A DNA stretch of 64,000 bases, taken from an uncultured SAR116 cluster alpha proteobacterium. Its GTDB lineage: Bacteria > Pseudomonadota > Alphaproteobacteria > Puniceispirillales > Marisalimonadaceae. The stretch is from positions 1 to 64,000 of the forward strand of contig CACHEH010000004.1 in NCBI GenBank assembly GCA_902578805.1, in the 5' to 3' direction. Below, piece by piece: positions 17,818 through 28,304 of the stretch; positions within the stretch are counted from its first letter, which is position 1, and the number at the start of each line of letters is the position of its first letter. The notes below the pieces were generated by a model, which was not told the DNA's origin, did no database searches, and saw only the letters and a program-made list of their open reading frames with translations. Position numbers and translations under genes: made by a program.

Positions 17818-19410
17818 ATGGAAAACTTTGATTATATAGTAGTTGGGGCTGGGTCGTCTGGTTCGGTCATTGCTAATAGGTTATCAGAAAAAAACAAAAT
17901 AAAAATTTGTGTTATTGAAGCTGGAGGAAATAATCAGCATCCATATGTAAAGATGCCAGCAGGTTTTATTAAAACAATTAATGATAAAAGGTTTAATTGG
18001 TGTTTTAAAACCGAAGGGAGTGATTATGTAAATAAACGAGAAATATTATTTCCAAGAGGAAAAGGCTATGGAGGTTCAAGCTCCATTAATGGTCATCTCT
18101 ATGTTAGAGGCCAACCTGATGACTATAATCAATGGGCACAACAAGGTAATTTGGGTTGGTCTTATGACGATGTGCTTCCATATTTTAAAAAATCAGAATA
18201 CAAAGAAAATGGAGATGAAACTACTCGTGGAAAACAAGGTCCTCTGTATGTATCTGATATTGTTGAAAAACATCCTCTATGTGAAGAATTTATTAGAGGA
18301 TCAAGTGAATTAGGTATACAAGTCCAAAACGATTATAATTCTGGACAGCAAGAGGGTATTTTTTACTATCAACGTACCATTAAAAATGGCACTAGATTTA
18401 GTGCTTATGATGCTTTTTTAAAACCAGCTTTAAAAAGAAAAAATGTAAATATTAAAAAGAATACAACAGTTTTAAAAATTATATTTAAAAATAAAAAAGC
18501 AATTGGCTTATTGTGTAGGAAAAATAATAAAACATTTGAAATTTTTGCAAATAAAGAAATTATTTTGTGTGGTGGCGCAATTGGTACTCCACATTTACTC
18601 CAAGTTTCAGGAATAGGAGACGCTAAATATTTAAAATCTATAGGCATTGAACCATTATTTGAAATTAAAAATGTTGGCGAGGGATTGCAAGATCATTATG
18701 CTGTTAGGGTTGCTAATAGAATAACTGAACCCATTTCATTAAACGAGAAAGCACGAGGGTTCAATCTATTATTAGAAATAATAAAATGGTTTACCTCAAA
18801 AAAAGGTTTAATTTCATATAGTCCAGCACATGTTGGAGCATTTTTAAAATCTTCTTCCAAAATAGACTTTCCTGATTTACAATTTGTTTTTACTCCAGCC
18901 TCTTATACCGAGGGAATGATAGGTAAGCTTCAAAATTTTCCTGGAATGACATGTGGCGTGTGGCAATCAAGACCTCAAAGTAGAGGCTATGTAAGAGCCT
19001 CCACAAATAAGATAACAGACCCACCAATAATTCAACCAAATTATTTGAAAGAAAAAATAGACCAAGATGCTTTAGTTGAAGGTGTAAAAATTTGTAGGTC
19101 ACTTTTAAGAACTTCTACAATGAAAAAAATTTCTGTCTGTGAAACTCTTCCTGGAGACAATATAAAATCTGATGAAGAAATTCTAAATTTTATTAGGAAT
19201 AGAGGTGCAACTGTATATCATGCAATAGGTAGTTGTAGAATGGGTGTTGATAATAAAGCAGTTGTTTCCTCATCTCTTAAAATTAATGGTTTAAGCAACA
19301 TTAGAATTGCAGATGCTTCAATAATGCCAACAATGCCATCAGGAAACACAAATGCTGCAACGTTGATGATAGCAGAAAAAGCATCAGATCTTATTAAACA
19401 AGATTTATAA
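17818..19410 (+). CDS. GMC-family oxidoreductase (choline dehydrogenase-like)
   Basis: FDYIVVGAGSSGSVIANRLSE, GKGYGGSSSINGHLYVRG, GAIGTPHLLQVSGIGD, YHAIGSCRMG. Confidence 0.92.
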   Translation: MENFDYIVVGAGSSGSVIANRLSEKNKIKICVIEAGGNNQHPYVKMPAGFIKTINDKRFNWCFKTEGSDYVNKREILFPRGKGYGGSSSINGHLYVRGQPDDYNQWAQQGNLGWSYDDVLPYFKKSEYKENGDETTRGKQGPLYVSDIVEKHPLCEEFIRGSSELGIQVQNDYNSGQQEGIFYYQRTIKNGTRFSAYDAFLKPALKRKNVNIKKNTTVLKIIFKNKKAIGLLCRKNNKTFEIFANKEIILCGGAIGTPHLLQVSGIGDAKYLKSIGIEPLFEIKNVGEGLQDHYAVRVANRITEPISLNEKARGFNLLLEIIKWFTSKKGLISYSPAHVGAFLKSSSKIDFPDLQFVFTPASYTEGMIGKLQNFPGMTCGVWQSRPQSRGYVRASTNKITDPPIIQPNYLKEKIDQDALVEGVKICRSLLRTSTMKKISVCETLPGDNIKSDEEILNFIRNRGATVYHAIGSCRMGVDNKAVVSSSLKINGLSNIRIADASIMPTMPSGNTNAATLMIAEKASDLIKQDL

Positions 19411-19413
19411 GTA

Positions 19414-20103
19414 TTAATTATTTTTTAAGTGCAAAGAGATTGCTCTCATTTCTTTGTCAATTATATCTAATTCTTCAAGACTTTCTAAAGTATATTCAAA
19501 GTACTCTTTACAAGTTCCTAAAAATCCATTTGCTTTAGAAATCATACTAGCTTTAATTGAGGTGTTTTTTTCATTAAAATAATTTTTATGTTTTTTATCT
19601 ACTGTAAAGGCTAATGAAGAAACTATTCGATCGTTGTCTAACTTTGTTTTTAGTAATTTAGGTTTGTAAGCGCCAGTTACCATTTCTCTTTTAAATAATA
19701 TATCTATGTTTTTAATTGCATCATTTCTATTGAGTTTATATGCGGATCCTCTACAGGACCCCCCTTGGTCTAGTCCAAGCATGAGACCAGGATTCTTAAA
19801 TGATCCTCTTCCTAAATGAGTTTTCATGCAGAAACTTCTATGAAAACCATAGATTTTTGCTAAATGTTGAGTATCATACCTTATTGTAGGATTCCACAAA
19901 AGAGAACCATAGCCAAAAATATAAATATCCTCTCCAATACCATCATCGGGTATTATTTTTCTTCTTTCCTTTATTAATTCATTCTTGGTAAGGACCTTAT
20001 CGCTCCCACTTATGCTTTTAATTTTATCACCAAGGCGCCCTTTATTAATATTTTCCTTTGTAAGTTTAACTAATCCTTGATTTAATTTTTTTGTAGTAGA
20101 CAT
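19414..20103 (-). CDS. ChaC-family gamma-glutamylcyclotransferase
   Basis: DIYIFGYGSLLWNP, GFHRSFCMKTHLGRGSFKNPGLMLGLD, SCRGSAYKL, REMVTGAYKPK. Confidence 0.88.
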   Translation of the reverse strand: MSTTKKLNQGLVKLTKENINKGRLGDKIKSISGSDKVLTKNELIKERRKIIPDDGIGEDIYIFGYGSLLWNPTIRYDTQHLAKIYGFHRSFCMKTHLGRGSFKNPGLMLGLDQGGSCRGSAYKLNRNDAIKNIDILFKREMVTGAYKPKLLKTKLDNDRIVSSLAFTVDKKHKNYFNEKNTSIKASMISKANGFLGTCKEYFEYTLESLEELDIIDKEMRAISLHLKNN

Positions 20104-20945
20104 TAAACTAAGTTTTTTGAGTTAATTACTCTATGTGGGTATGGTATTTCTATTCCTGCATTATCTAGCGCAGGTTTTAATTTTCGCATCAAATCTGTGT
20201 AAAGAGCATACCAATCTTTTGTATGTGAATATAACCTTAATCTGACAACTATAGCGCTGTCATCATATTTCATAACTAAAAATTGTGGCTCTTTAGGTTT
20301 ATTTAATACTCTTTCATCATCTGCTAATTTTAGTAAGGTCTGTGATGCTAAATCTAAATTAGTGTCATAATGTATTCCAATATCAACATCTATTCTTCTA
20401 GTTTCATAATGTGAATGATTAATAATAGTACTATTCCAAATGCTTGAATTAGGTATCGAAACATAAACATTATCAAATGTATCAATAATAGTTGTGAAAA
20501 GACCTACCTCCTTTATCGTTCCAGAAACATTTCCCGATTCTACCCAATCACCTGTGTTAAAGGGTCTTAATAATAACAGCATTACTCCAGCAGCTACATT
20601 TGATAAAGTTCCTTGAAGTGCTAATCCAATTGCTAAACCTGCAGCTCCTAAGACAGCAATGATTGAAGTTGTTTGAACACCAAATTGTCCTAAAACAGCT
20701 ATAATTGTAATAATAATTATTCCGTATCTTATAATATTTCCAATTATTGGGATTATAAGTGGGTCAATCTTTTTGAAACGATTTAAATTCTTGCGTGCAA
20801 TCTTGCTCAGTTTTCCAGCAAAATAAAAACCTAGTATAAGTATTATTGTGGCGCCTAAAACCTGGCCAGCGTAAGAAACAAAAATTTGAATTGAACTGTT
20901 AATAAGGTTCGAAATAATTTCAAAATTGATATTCATACTATCCAT
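20103..20945 (-). CDS. mscS: Small-conductance mechanosensitive channel (MscS family)
   Basis: TM3-like AVLGAAGLAIGLALQGTLSNVAAGVMLLLLRPFNTGDWV, GTIKEVGLFTTIIDTFDN, YVSIPNSSIWNSTI. Confidence 0.93.
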   Translation of the reverse strand: MDSMNINFEIISNLINSSIQIFVSYAGQVLGATIILILGFYFAGKLSKIARKNLNRFKKIDPLIIPIIGNIIRYGIIIITIIAVLGQFGVQTTSIIAVLGAAGLAIGLALQGTLSNVAAGVMLLLLRPFNTGDWVESGNVSGTIKEVGLFTTIIDTFDNVYVSIPNSSIWNSTIINHSHYETRRIDVDIGIHYDTNLDLASQTLLKLADDERVLNKPKEPQFLVMKYDDSAIVVRLRLYSHTKDWYALYTDLMRKLKPALDNAGIEIPYPHRVINSKNLV

Positions 20946-21102
20946 ATAAAAATAACCTCCATTAACTTTATTAGAAGCTTTATTTCAATTTAATACTATT
21001 TCATATAATAAATCTTTGTATAACAAAAAATAATTACAAAGAGCATGAAATTATATATATATCAGCTTGAGTTTAAAAACTTAATATGGTTATAACATTC
21101 CT

Positions 21103-22089
21103 ATGAAGATTATTAAATGGAAAATTGGTGACAATAAACCTATTGTTAAAGATCAATTAGCTGTTGCGATTGGAAATTTTGATGGCATTCATAAAGGCCA
21201 TGTTAAACTTTTAAATGAGTGTAAATATCAAGCACAAGAAAATGATCTATCTTTTGGTGTTGTAACATTTGATCCTCATCCAAGAGATTTTTTTAATCCT
21301 ACAAATACCTCTTTTAAGTTATTAGACTCTGAAGAAAAACAAATATTATTAAGTAAGCTTGATGTTAAATATCTTATAAATATTGAATTTAACGAACAGT
21401 TGAAAAATTGTAATCCTGAGTATTTTTTATCACAAATATTAAATGAAAATTTTAACATCGTAAAAATGTTTGCAGGATCAAACTTTAAATTTGGAAAAGA
21501 TAGAGAAGGTAGTATTGAAAATACAAAAAGTTTTGCCAACACTCTAGGATTAGAACTTGTCTCTATAGATTTAAAGAAAACAAACTCTATAAATGAAAAA
21601 GTAGCTGAGACAATAAGCTCTCAAAAAATAAGAATGTTGATTCAAAATGGACAATTAAATCTAGCAAATAATATGTTAGGTAGAAATTGGTGTATTACAG
21701 GCAAAGTGGAAAGAGGTAAACAACAAGGAAGAGAAATTGGCTTTCCAACTGCAAATCTAAGTTTAAAAAAATTTTTAAAACCACCATTAGGTGTTTATGT
21801 CTCTAGATTAAAAATAATTAATAGCAAAATCCCTGAGATATGTAATGATTGGTTGCCATCTATTTCAAATATAGGTACAAGACCTACGGTTTCAGGTGAT
21901 AAAGTAAATTTAGAAACTCATATAATTGATTTTAAAGAAAATAATTTTGATAAGAACTTATATGGAAAAAGAATTAATGTTGAACTTATAGAATTTTTAA
22001 GACCTGAAAAAAAATTTAATTCTTTATCTGAACTTCAAAAGCAAATTGAGGTTGATACAGAGATGGCATATGAATTTCATAAATTATGA
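21103..22089 (+). CDS. ribF: Bifunctional riboflavin kinase / FAD synthetase
   Basis: AIGNFDGIHKGH, VTFDPHP, GREIGFPTANL, SNIGTRPTV. Confidence 0.93.
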   Translation: MKIIKWKIGDNKPIVKDQLAVAIGNFDGIHKGHVKLLNECKYQAQENDLSFGVVTFDPHPRDFFNPTNTSFKLLDSEEKQILLSKLDVKYLINIEFNEQLKNCNPEYFLSQILNENFNIVKMFAGSNFKFGKDREGSIENTKSFANTLGLELVSIDLKKTNSINEKVAETISSQKIRMLIQNGQLNLANNMLGRNWCITGKVERGKQQGREIGFPTANLSLKKFLKPPLGVYVSRLKIINSKIPEICNDWLPSISNIGTRPTVSGDKVNLETHIIDFKENNFDKNLYGKRINVELIEFLRPEKKFNSLSELQKQIEVDTEMAYEFHKL

Positions 22090-22129
22090 AATTAAAAAAT
22101 AATAATTTGATTAATATAGAGACAATTTA

Positions 22130-24901
22130 ATGACTGATTATAAAGAAACCGTTTATTTACCTAAAACTGATTTTTCAATGAGAGCTGGACTTCCTACCAA
22201 AGAGCCACAAATACTGAAATTATGGGAAGAAACAAAATTATTTAAAAAGTTAAGAGAACAAAGGAAAAATTCTCAGCCTTTTATACTTCATGATGGCCCA
22301 CCATATGCAAACGGCAATTTACATATTGGTCATGCTCTAAATAAAATAATTAAGGATGTAATAAATAGATCACAATCCATGCTTGGCAAGAATGCAAATT
22401 ATGTTCCTGGATGGGATTGTCATGGATTACCAATTGAATGGAAAATAGAGGAAAATTATAGAAAAAAGAAAAAAAATAAAGATGACATTCCAATTGTAGA
22501 ATTTAGAAAAGAATGTAGGGATTTTGCTGCAAAATGGATGGATATTCAATCTGACGAATTTCAAAGGCTAGGCGTATATGGTGATTGGGAAGATCCATAT
22601 TCTACTATGAAATTTGAATCTGAGGCAATAATAATGTCCGAAATAGGTAAATTTCTTATGAATGGTAGTCTATATCGAGGAATTAAGCCAGTGATGTGGT
22701 CTCCAGTTGAAAAAACTGCTTTAGCGGAAGCTGAGATTGAATATTACGATCATATAAGCACTACTATTTATGCCAAATTCCCAGTAATAAAAACATCATT
22801 GGAAATAATAAACAACTTCGACATTATAATTTGGACAACTACTCCCTGGACTATGCCAGGTAATAGAGCCGTAGCATATGGAAAGGATATTGATTATTCA
22901 CTTATAGAAATTACTAGTGTAGATGAGGGTTCTTTAGCAAAAATTGGTGATAAAGTTATTGTGGCTAAAGAATTGGTAGAAGAGGTAATGAAAGAAATTT
23001 CTGTCTTAAGTTTTAATTCTACTAAAACGCTTAAGGGTAAAGATTTTGAAGGAACAGTTTTAGCGCATCCACTAAATAATAACGGTTATGAACATGAGGT
23101 TTTACTTCTAGAAGCTGACTTTGTGACAATTGATCAAGGTACTGGTTTTGTTCATATTGCTCCTGGTCATGGTGCAGATGATTTTGAACTTGGAAGACAA
23201 AATAATTTACGAATACCAGAAACGGTTACAGATAATGGAATATTAAATAATGATTTACCTTTATTAGGAGGACTTCGAGTTTTAAAGGATAATGAGATAA
23301 TTGCTGACATTATGTCTGAGCATAATGCCTTAATTGGAAGAGGAAAATTAAATCACTCATATCCACACAGTTGGAGATCAAAGGCCCCACTCATTTTTAG
23401 AACAACACCTCAATGGTTTATTTCAATGACATCTAATAATCTAAGAGATACTTCTCTGAAAGCTTTGTCACAAACTGCTTTTTATCCGCCTCAGGGTCAA
23501 AACCGTTTAACAAAAATGATAGAAGACAGGCCTGACTGGTGCATATCTAGGCAAAGAGCGTGGGGAGTACCTCTTGCGATATTTGTTAATAAAAAAACTC
23601 AAGAACCACTTCGTGATCAAGAAGTAATCGACAGAATTGTCAATGCCTTTAAGACAGATGGGGCAGACGCTTGGTTTGAAAAACCTTCTTCTTATTTTCT
23701 TGGATCAAAATATAATCCAGATGACTATGAGGCAGTGACTGATATAGCAGATGTATGGTTTGATTCTGGTTCTACCCATTCATTTGTTTTAGAAGAGAGA
23801 GATGATTTATTTTGGCCAGCTTCATTATATCTTGAAGGAACAGATCAACATAGAGGATGGTTTCACTCTTCATTACTAGAAAGTTGTGGGACAAGAGGTC
23901 GTGCTCCATATGATGCAGTTTTAACTCATGGTTTTGTTTTAGACCAGCAAGGAAGAAAGATGTCAAAATCTCTTGGCAATATTACTGCACCACAAAAAGT
24001 AATTAATGAGTTTGGTGCAGATATTCTGCGTTTATGGGTTGTTGGCTCAGATTACTATGATGATCTAAGAATTGGAAAAGAAATTTTAATAAGACACTCT
24101 GATCATTATAGAAGACTTAGAAATACATTAAGATATTTGCTAGGAGCATTAAACGAATTTCAAGAAGATGAAAAAATTAATTTTACTGAAATGCCCGAGT
24201 TAGAAAAATGGATTCTTCATAGAGTTTATGAATTAAGTGAAAAAATACAAGAGAACACAGAAAATTTTAACCTTCATGATATTTACTTAGATATTCATAA
24301 TTTCTGTACTATTGATTTGTCAGCTTTTTACTTTGATATCAGAAAAGACACATTGTACTGTGAAGATCCAAGCAGTGTAGAGAGAAAATCATGCAGAACA
24401 GTAATGGACATTTTATTCAAATCATTGACTACATGGCTTGCTCCAATCATTTGCTTTACCGCAGAAGAAGCATGGCAAAGTAGGTATAAAGATAGTGAAA
24501 ATTCTGTTCATTTACAAACTTACTTCAAAGGTGACAAAAATTGGAAGAATGACGAACTTGCTAAGAAATGGTCTGATATAAGAGAGTTAAGATCAGTTGT
24601 CACAACATCTATAGAAGAGAAAAGAAAAGAAGGAATTTTAGGCTCTAGTCTACAGGCTAAAGTTATAATAGAGGCTAATAAGGAATCTTTTAAAATGCTC
24701 CAAGATGTAAATCTCCCAGAGATTTTTATTTGTTCCGATGTACAAATAGATTTGAATCAAAATTTATCTGAAACAAAAATTATGGTAAATGTTAAGTTGG
24801 CATCTGGTGGTAAATGCATGAGATGTTGGAAAATAGTTCCAGAAGTTAAAAATAATATTGAGCTTTGCAACAGGTGTACAAAGGTACTTAAATTTAATTA
24901 A
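22130..24901 (+). CDS. ileS: Isoleucyl-tRNA synthetase
   Basis: HDGPPYANGNLHIGHALNKIIKD, GWDCHGLPIEWK, GRKMSKSLGN, C-terminal zinc motif CMRCWK...CNRC. Confidence 0.97.
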   Translation: MTDYKETVYLPKTDFSMRAGLPTKEPQILKLWEETKLFKKLREQRKNSQPFILHDGPPYANGNLHIGHALNKIIKDVINRSQSMLGKNANYVPGWDCHGLPIEWKIEENYRKKKKNKDDIPIVEFRKECRDFAAKWMDIQSDEFQRLGVYGDWEDPYSTMKFESEAIIMSEIGKFLMNGSLYRGIKPVMWSPVEKTALAEAEIEYYDHISTTIYAKFPVIKTSLEIINNFDIIIWTTTPWTMPGNRAVAYGKDIDYSLIEITSVDEGSLAKIGDKVIVAKELVEEVMKEISVLSFNSTKTLKGKDFEGTVLAHPLNNNGYEHEVLLLEADFVTIDQGTGFVHIAPGHGADDFELGRQNNLRIPETVTDNGILNNDLPLLGGLRVLKDNEIIADIMSEHNALIGRGKLNHSYPHSWRSKAPLIFRTTPQWFISMTSNNLRDTSLKALSQTAFYPPQGQNRLTKMIEDRPDWCISRQRAWGVPLAIFVNKKTQEPLRDQEVIDRIVNAFKTDGADAWFEKPSSYFLGSKYNPDDYEAVTDIADVWFDSGSTHSFVLEERDDLFWPASLYLEGTDQHRGWFHSSLLESCGTRGRAPYDAVLTHGFVLDQQGRKMSKSLGNITAPQKVINEFGADILRLWVVGSDYYDDLRIGKEILIRHSDHYRRLRNTLRYLLGALNEFQEDEKINFTEMPELEKWILHRVYELSEKIQENTENFNLHDIYLDIHNFCTIDLSAFYFDIRKDTLYCEDPSSVERKSCRTVMDILFKSLTTWLAPIICFTAEEAWQSRYKDSENSVHLQTYFKGDKNWKNDELAKKWSDIRELRSVVTTSIEEKRKEGILGSSLQAKVIIEANKESFKMLQDVNLPEIFICSDVQIDLNQNLSETKIMVNVKLASGGKCMRCWKIVPEVKNNIELCNRCTKVLKFN

Positions 24902-25390
24902 ATGAAAAAAAATTTTGGTGTTTTTAATCTTCTTTTGATTTTCATAGTCTTTATATATTTTGACTATGTTTTAAAATTATGGGCTATAGAAAATTTATTT
25001 ATTAAATATCAGTCCATTGAATTAACATCTTTTTTATCCATGACACCAGTGTGGAATAGTGGAATTTCTTTTGGTTTTTTTCAAGATTCTGGTGAGATAG
25101 GTAGATATGGTTTCACTATTTTTGCTTTTTTAGTAAGTATTTGGCTTATTTTTTCTTCTTTTAAATTACCTAGATATTCCTCGCTAGGTTTTATTCTTAT
25201 TGCAAGTGGTGCAATTGGAAACGCAATTGATCGTATTATTTATGGCAAGGTAGTTGATTTTATAGATTTTCATATTGAAGATTTACACTGGCCAGCATTT
25301 AATCTTGCTGATACAATTATATTCATTGGTGCAGTTTTATTTATTTACAATCAATTTTTTACTATTGAGAGAACTTACTATGAAAAATAA
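24902..25390 (+). CDS. lspA: Lipoprotein signal peptidase II
   Basis: NSGISFGFF, GAIGNAIDRIIYGKVVDFIDF, FNLADTIIFIG. Confidence 0.92.
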   Translation: MKKNFGVFNLLLIFIVFIYFDYVLKLWAIENLFIKYQSIELTSFLSMTPVWNSGISFGFFQDSGEIGRYGFTIFAFLVSIWLIFSSFKLPRYSSLGFILIASGAIGNAIDRIIYGKVVDFIDFHIEDLHWPAFNLADTIIFIGAVLFIYNQFFTIERTYYEK

Positions 25391-25898
25391 ATTAATCTTA
25401 ATATTTGTTTTTATTTTAACTTTAACAATGTTATCTAGTTGCTCAGATTTTAGAAAAGCTGTTGGTAAGGAAAAAGTTATTCCGGACGAATTTTCTGTAG
25501 TATTAACTCCTTCACTATTGATTCCACCAGGTTACAAAATAGACCCTCAGGCTATTAGAAATAATGATTTAACTAGAGATAACAATGAATTTCAATTAAG
25601 TGAAGAAATTGAAATTAAAGAAAATCAAGAGGCTAGTAGTTTTAGTGAATTATTTAAGTTAAAAAATGTGCCAAAGGATATTCGGAAAATTGTAGATGAA
25701 GAAACGCTCGGTATATCTTTAAGTGAGAGAAGAGGAATTGACATTTTATTTGGAAATATTCCTAAATCAGGTGTGATAATTGATTCTAAGAAAGAAGCTT
25801 TAAGAATTAGGAAAAACAAATCATCAGAAAAGAATATTAATTTAACGCCTTCACCAGCCATTGATATAAATTCAGGAAAGCCTTTACTAATCAAATGA
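25380..25898 (+). CDS. DUF3035 (BamF-like) lipoprotein
   Basis: Lipobox LSSC; DFRKAVGKEKVIPDEFSVVLTPSLLIPPGYKI. ATG at 25380 overlaps the lspA end, preferred to the ORF-track start at 25275. Confidence 0.75.
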   Translation: MKNKLILIFVFILTLTMLSSCSDFRKAVGKEKVIPDEFSVVLTPSLLIPPGYKIDPQAIRNNDLTRDNNEFQLSEEIEIKENQEASSFSELFKLKNVPKDIRKIVDEETLGISLSERRGIDILFGNIPKSGVIIDSKKEALRIRKNKSSEKNINLTPSPAIDINSGKPLLIK

Positions 25899-25912
25899 TA
25901 AGGTAACTTTAT

Positions 25913-27709
25913 ATGGAAATTAGAAGGCTTCCTCAAAATCTTATTAATCAAATAGCAGCTGGTGAAGTGGTAGAAAGACCTTCATCTGCATTAAAAGAAT
26001 TAATTGAAAATTCATTAGATGCTGACGCAACTCAAATAGATATTGTAATAGAAAATGGGGGAAAAAATTTAATTTCAGTATCTGATAACGGCATTGGAAT
26101 TAAAAAAAAACATATACCTCTTGCCGTTGAGAGACATGCAACTTCAAAATTACCTTATGATACTCTTAACAAGATAGAATTTTTGGGTTTTAGAGGTGAA
26201 GCTCTTCCTTCAATAGCTGCGGTTAGTGAGTTAAATCTGCAGTCAAAACATATTGATTCTGACCAAGCATGGTCATTAGATATTATCGCAGGAATTTTCA
26301 ATGAGGTTTACCCATCCTCAAGAGAAAAAGGAACAAAAGTATCTATTAAAAGGCTGTTTTTTGCTACTCCTGCAAGATTAAAATTTTTGAAATCGTCACA
26401 AGTTGAAAAAAGTTACTGTCACCAGATTGTTCAAAAGATAGCTTTGGTAAATCCAGCTGTAAGTTTTAATTTTAGAGCTGACGGACGTGAATTACTAAAC
26501 ATTAAAACTGAAAATAAATTGGATAACTTGTGTTTTAATAGGATAAAAAACTTAATGGGTACGGGTTTTTCCAATGAAGCAATAAAAATTGAAAATTCAA
26601 AGCAAATAACAGTTACAAAATTTGCAAAAATAAATGGTTTTATTGGATTACCAACATTAAATAAATCTAATTATAACCAACAACATTTATTTGTAAATGG
26701 AAGATCAGTTCAGGATAGAAGTCTCTCAGGTGCAATAAGGTCTGCTTACAGAGACACACTTCCAAAAGGAAGATTTCCAGTTTTTTGTTTGTTTATTGAT
26801 GTGCCAACTGATTTTATTGATGTCAATGTTCACCCCGGGAAAACAGAGGTTAGATTTCAAGATAATGCTCTTATTAGAAGTTTATTAGTAGGATCAATAA
26901 GCAGAGAGTTGCATTCTAGTTTTTCTCAAACGACAAGTGAAATCTCTAAAGAAGCACTTGATAGATTTGTTATTAATGAAAGAGTGAACTCCGATGAGGT
27001 TTGTGGATCTAATGACGATCACGATAAAAAGCAATCATTTTTTAATAAAATTGAAGTTAAGCCCCAAAAAAAAGCTCTTAAAAAAGAAAATTTTGAAAAT
27101 AAAAGCATTCAGACTAAGGAGAATGAAAACTTCCCTTTAGGTGCTGCAATAGGGCAATTTAATAAAAATTATATCATATCTCAAAATTCCAATGGCATTG
27201 TGATAGTTGACCAACATGCAGCTCATGAAAGACTTACATTAGAAAAAATGAAATTAGCAAGAAAGAATAAATCAATTGAGAGACAAATTTTATTACTTCC
27301 AGACGTTATTAAACTTGAACCAGTTCCATTTGAAATAATTAGAGAAAATTTTGATTTATTAGCTGATATTGGGTTTGTTATAGAGTCTTTTGGTGAAGGT
27401 ATGGTTGTTGTTAGAGAAATACCAGCTTTGTTGGGAGAATCTGATATAAAACAAATCATCATTGACTTAGGAGATGATCTATCAGAATCTGGGCTTCCAT
27501 CTTCTTATCTCGCCAAAATTGATCTAATATTAGGTAATATAGCATGTCACAAATCAGTAAGATCAGGACGTAATTTAAATGAAACTGAAATGAATCAGTT
27601 ATTAAGAGAAATGGAAAAAACACCAAATTCTGGACAATGCAATCATGGAAGGCCAACCTCTATTAGTCTTTCACTTAAAGATATTGAGAAATTATTCAAT
27701 AGAACTTGA
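25913..27709 (+). CDS. mutL: DNA mismatch repair protein MutL
   Basis: IRRLPQNLINQIAAGEVVERPSSALKELIENSLDADA, GFRGEALPSIA; C-terminal DQHAAHERLTLE, ACHKSVRSG, CNHGRPTS. Confidence 0.96.
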   Translation: MEIRRLPQNLINQIAAGEVVERPSSALKELIENSLDADATQIDIVIENGGKNLISVSDNGIGIKKKHIPLAVERHATSKLPYDTLNKIEFLGFRGEALPSIAAVSELNLQSKHIDSDQAWSLDIIAGIFNEVYPSSREKGTKVSIKRLFFATPARLKFLKSSQVEKSYCHQIVQKIALVNPAVSFNFRADGRELLNIKTENKLDNLCFNRIKNLMGTGFSNEAIKIENSKQITVTKFAKINGFIGLPTLNKSNYNQQHLFVNGRSVQDRSLSGAIRSAYRDTLPKGRFPVFCLFIDVPTDFIDVNVHPGKTEVRFQDNALIRSLLVGSISRELHSSFSQTTSEISKEALDRFVINERVNSDEVCGSNDDHDKKQSFFNKIEVKPQKKALKKENFENKSIQTKENENFPLGAAIGQFNKNYIISQNSNGIVIVDQHAAHERLTLEKMKLARKNKSIERQILLLPDVIKLEPVPFEIIRENFDLLADIGFVIESFGEGMVVVREIPALLGESDIKQIIIDLGDDLSESGLPSSYLAKIDLILGNIACHKSVRSGRNLNETEMNQLLREMEKTPNSGQCNHGRPTSISLSLKDIEKLFNRT

Positions 27710-28273
27710 ACTTGATAATTTTAAAATAGTTAATTTCGAACTTCCGTATATTTTTATATCCAAAACCTGATAACCATCATAATCAATTTTTTCTGTTTTA
27801 CTACTCTCCGCAAAAACATAACTATCTTGATTTAGCAAGTTAAATTCTTTTAAGTGAAATAAACACTTCTCTGTTATATCTGTTTTATATGGTGGATCTA
27901 TTAAAACTATTTGAAAAATTGTATTTATATTTTTCAGTGCAATGAATGCATCATTTTTAATAATTTTAATATTCTCTTGAATTTGACTGTCAATGTTTAA
28001 TTTTGCAATATTTTTATAAATTAAGTTTATTGATTTTTGGTCTTTATCTATGAAATAAACTTTAACAGCGCCCCTAGAAAAAGCTTCAATCCCTAATGAT
28101 CCAGTTCCACTGCAAATATCAAGAACATTCGAGCCATCAATATTTATCTTGTATTTATTTGAACTAATAATTGAAAAAAGTGACTCTTTTAATCTATCAG
28201 ACGTTGGCCTAATTTTAGTACCATTTGGCGGTAGAAGCTTTAAACCTTTGTATTTACCACCTATTATTCTCAT
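27692..28273 (-). CDS. rsmD: 16S rRNA (guanine966-N2)-methyltransferase RsmD
   Basis: MRIIGGKYKGLKL, RPTSDRLKESLFSII, VLDICSGTGSLGIEAFSRGA, VLIDPPY. Confidence 0.92.
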   Translation of the reverse strand: MRIIGGKYKGLKLLPPNGTKIRPTSDRLKESLFSIISSNKYKINIDGSNVLDICSGTGSLGIEAFSRGAVKVYFIDKDQKSINLIYKNIAKLNIDSQIQENIKIIKNDAFIALKNINTIFQIVLIDPPYKTDITEKCLFHLKEFNLLNQDSYVFAESSKTEKIDYDGYQVLDIKIYGSSKLTILKLSSSSSIE

Positions 28274-28304
28274 TATATAATCTTAATTTTTTTTAAACTA
28301 TTTT

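Noticed and set aside
25275-25898. 207-aa version of the DUF3035 lipoprotein
   Set aside because: The upstream start is inside lspA and would bury the lipoprotein signal; ATG at 25380 gives a clean lipobox.
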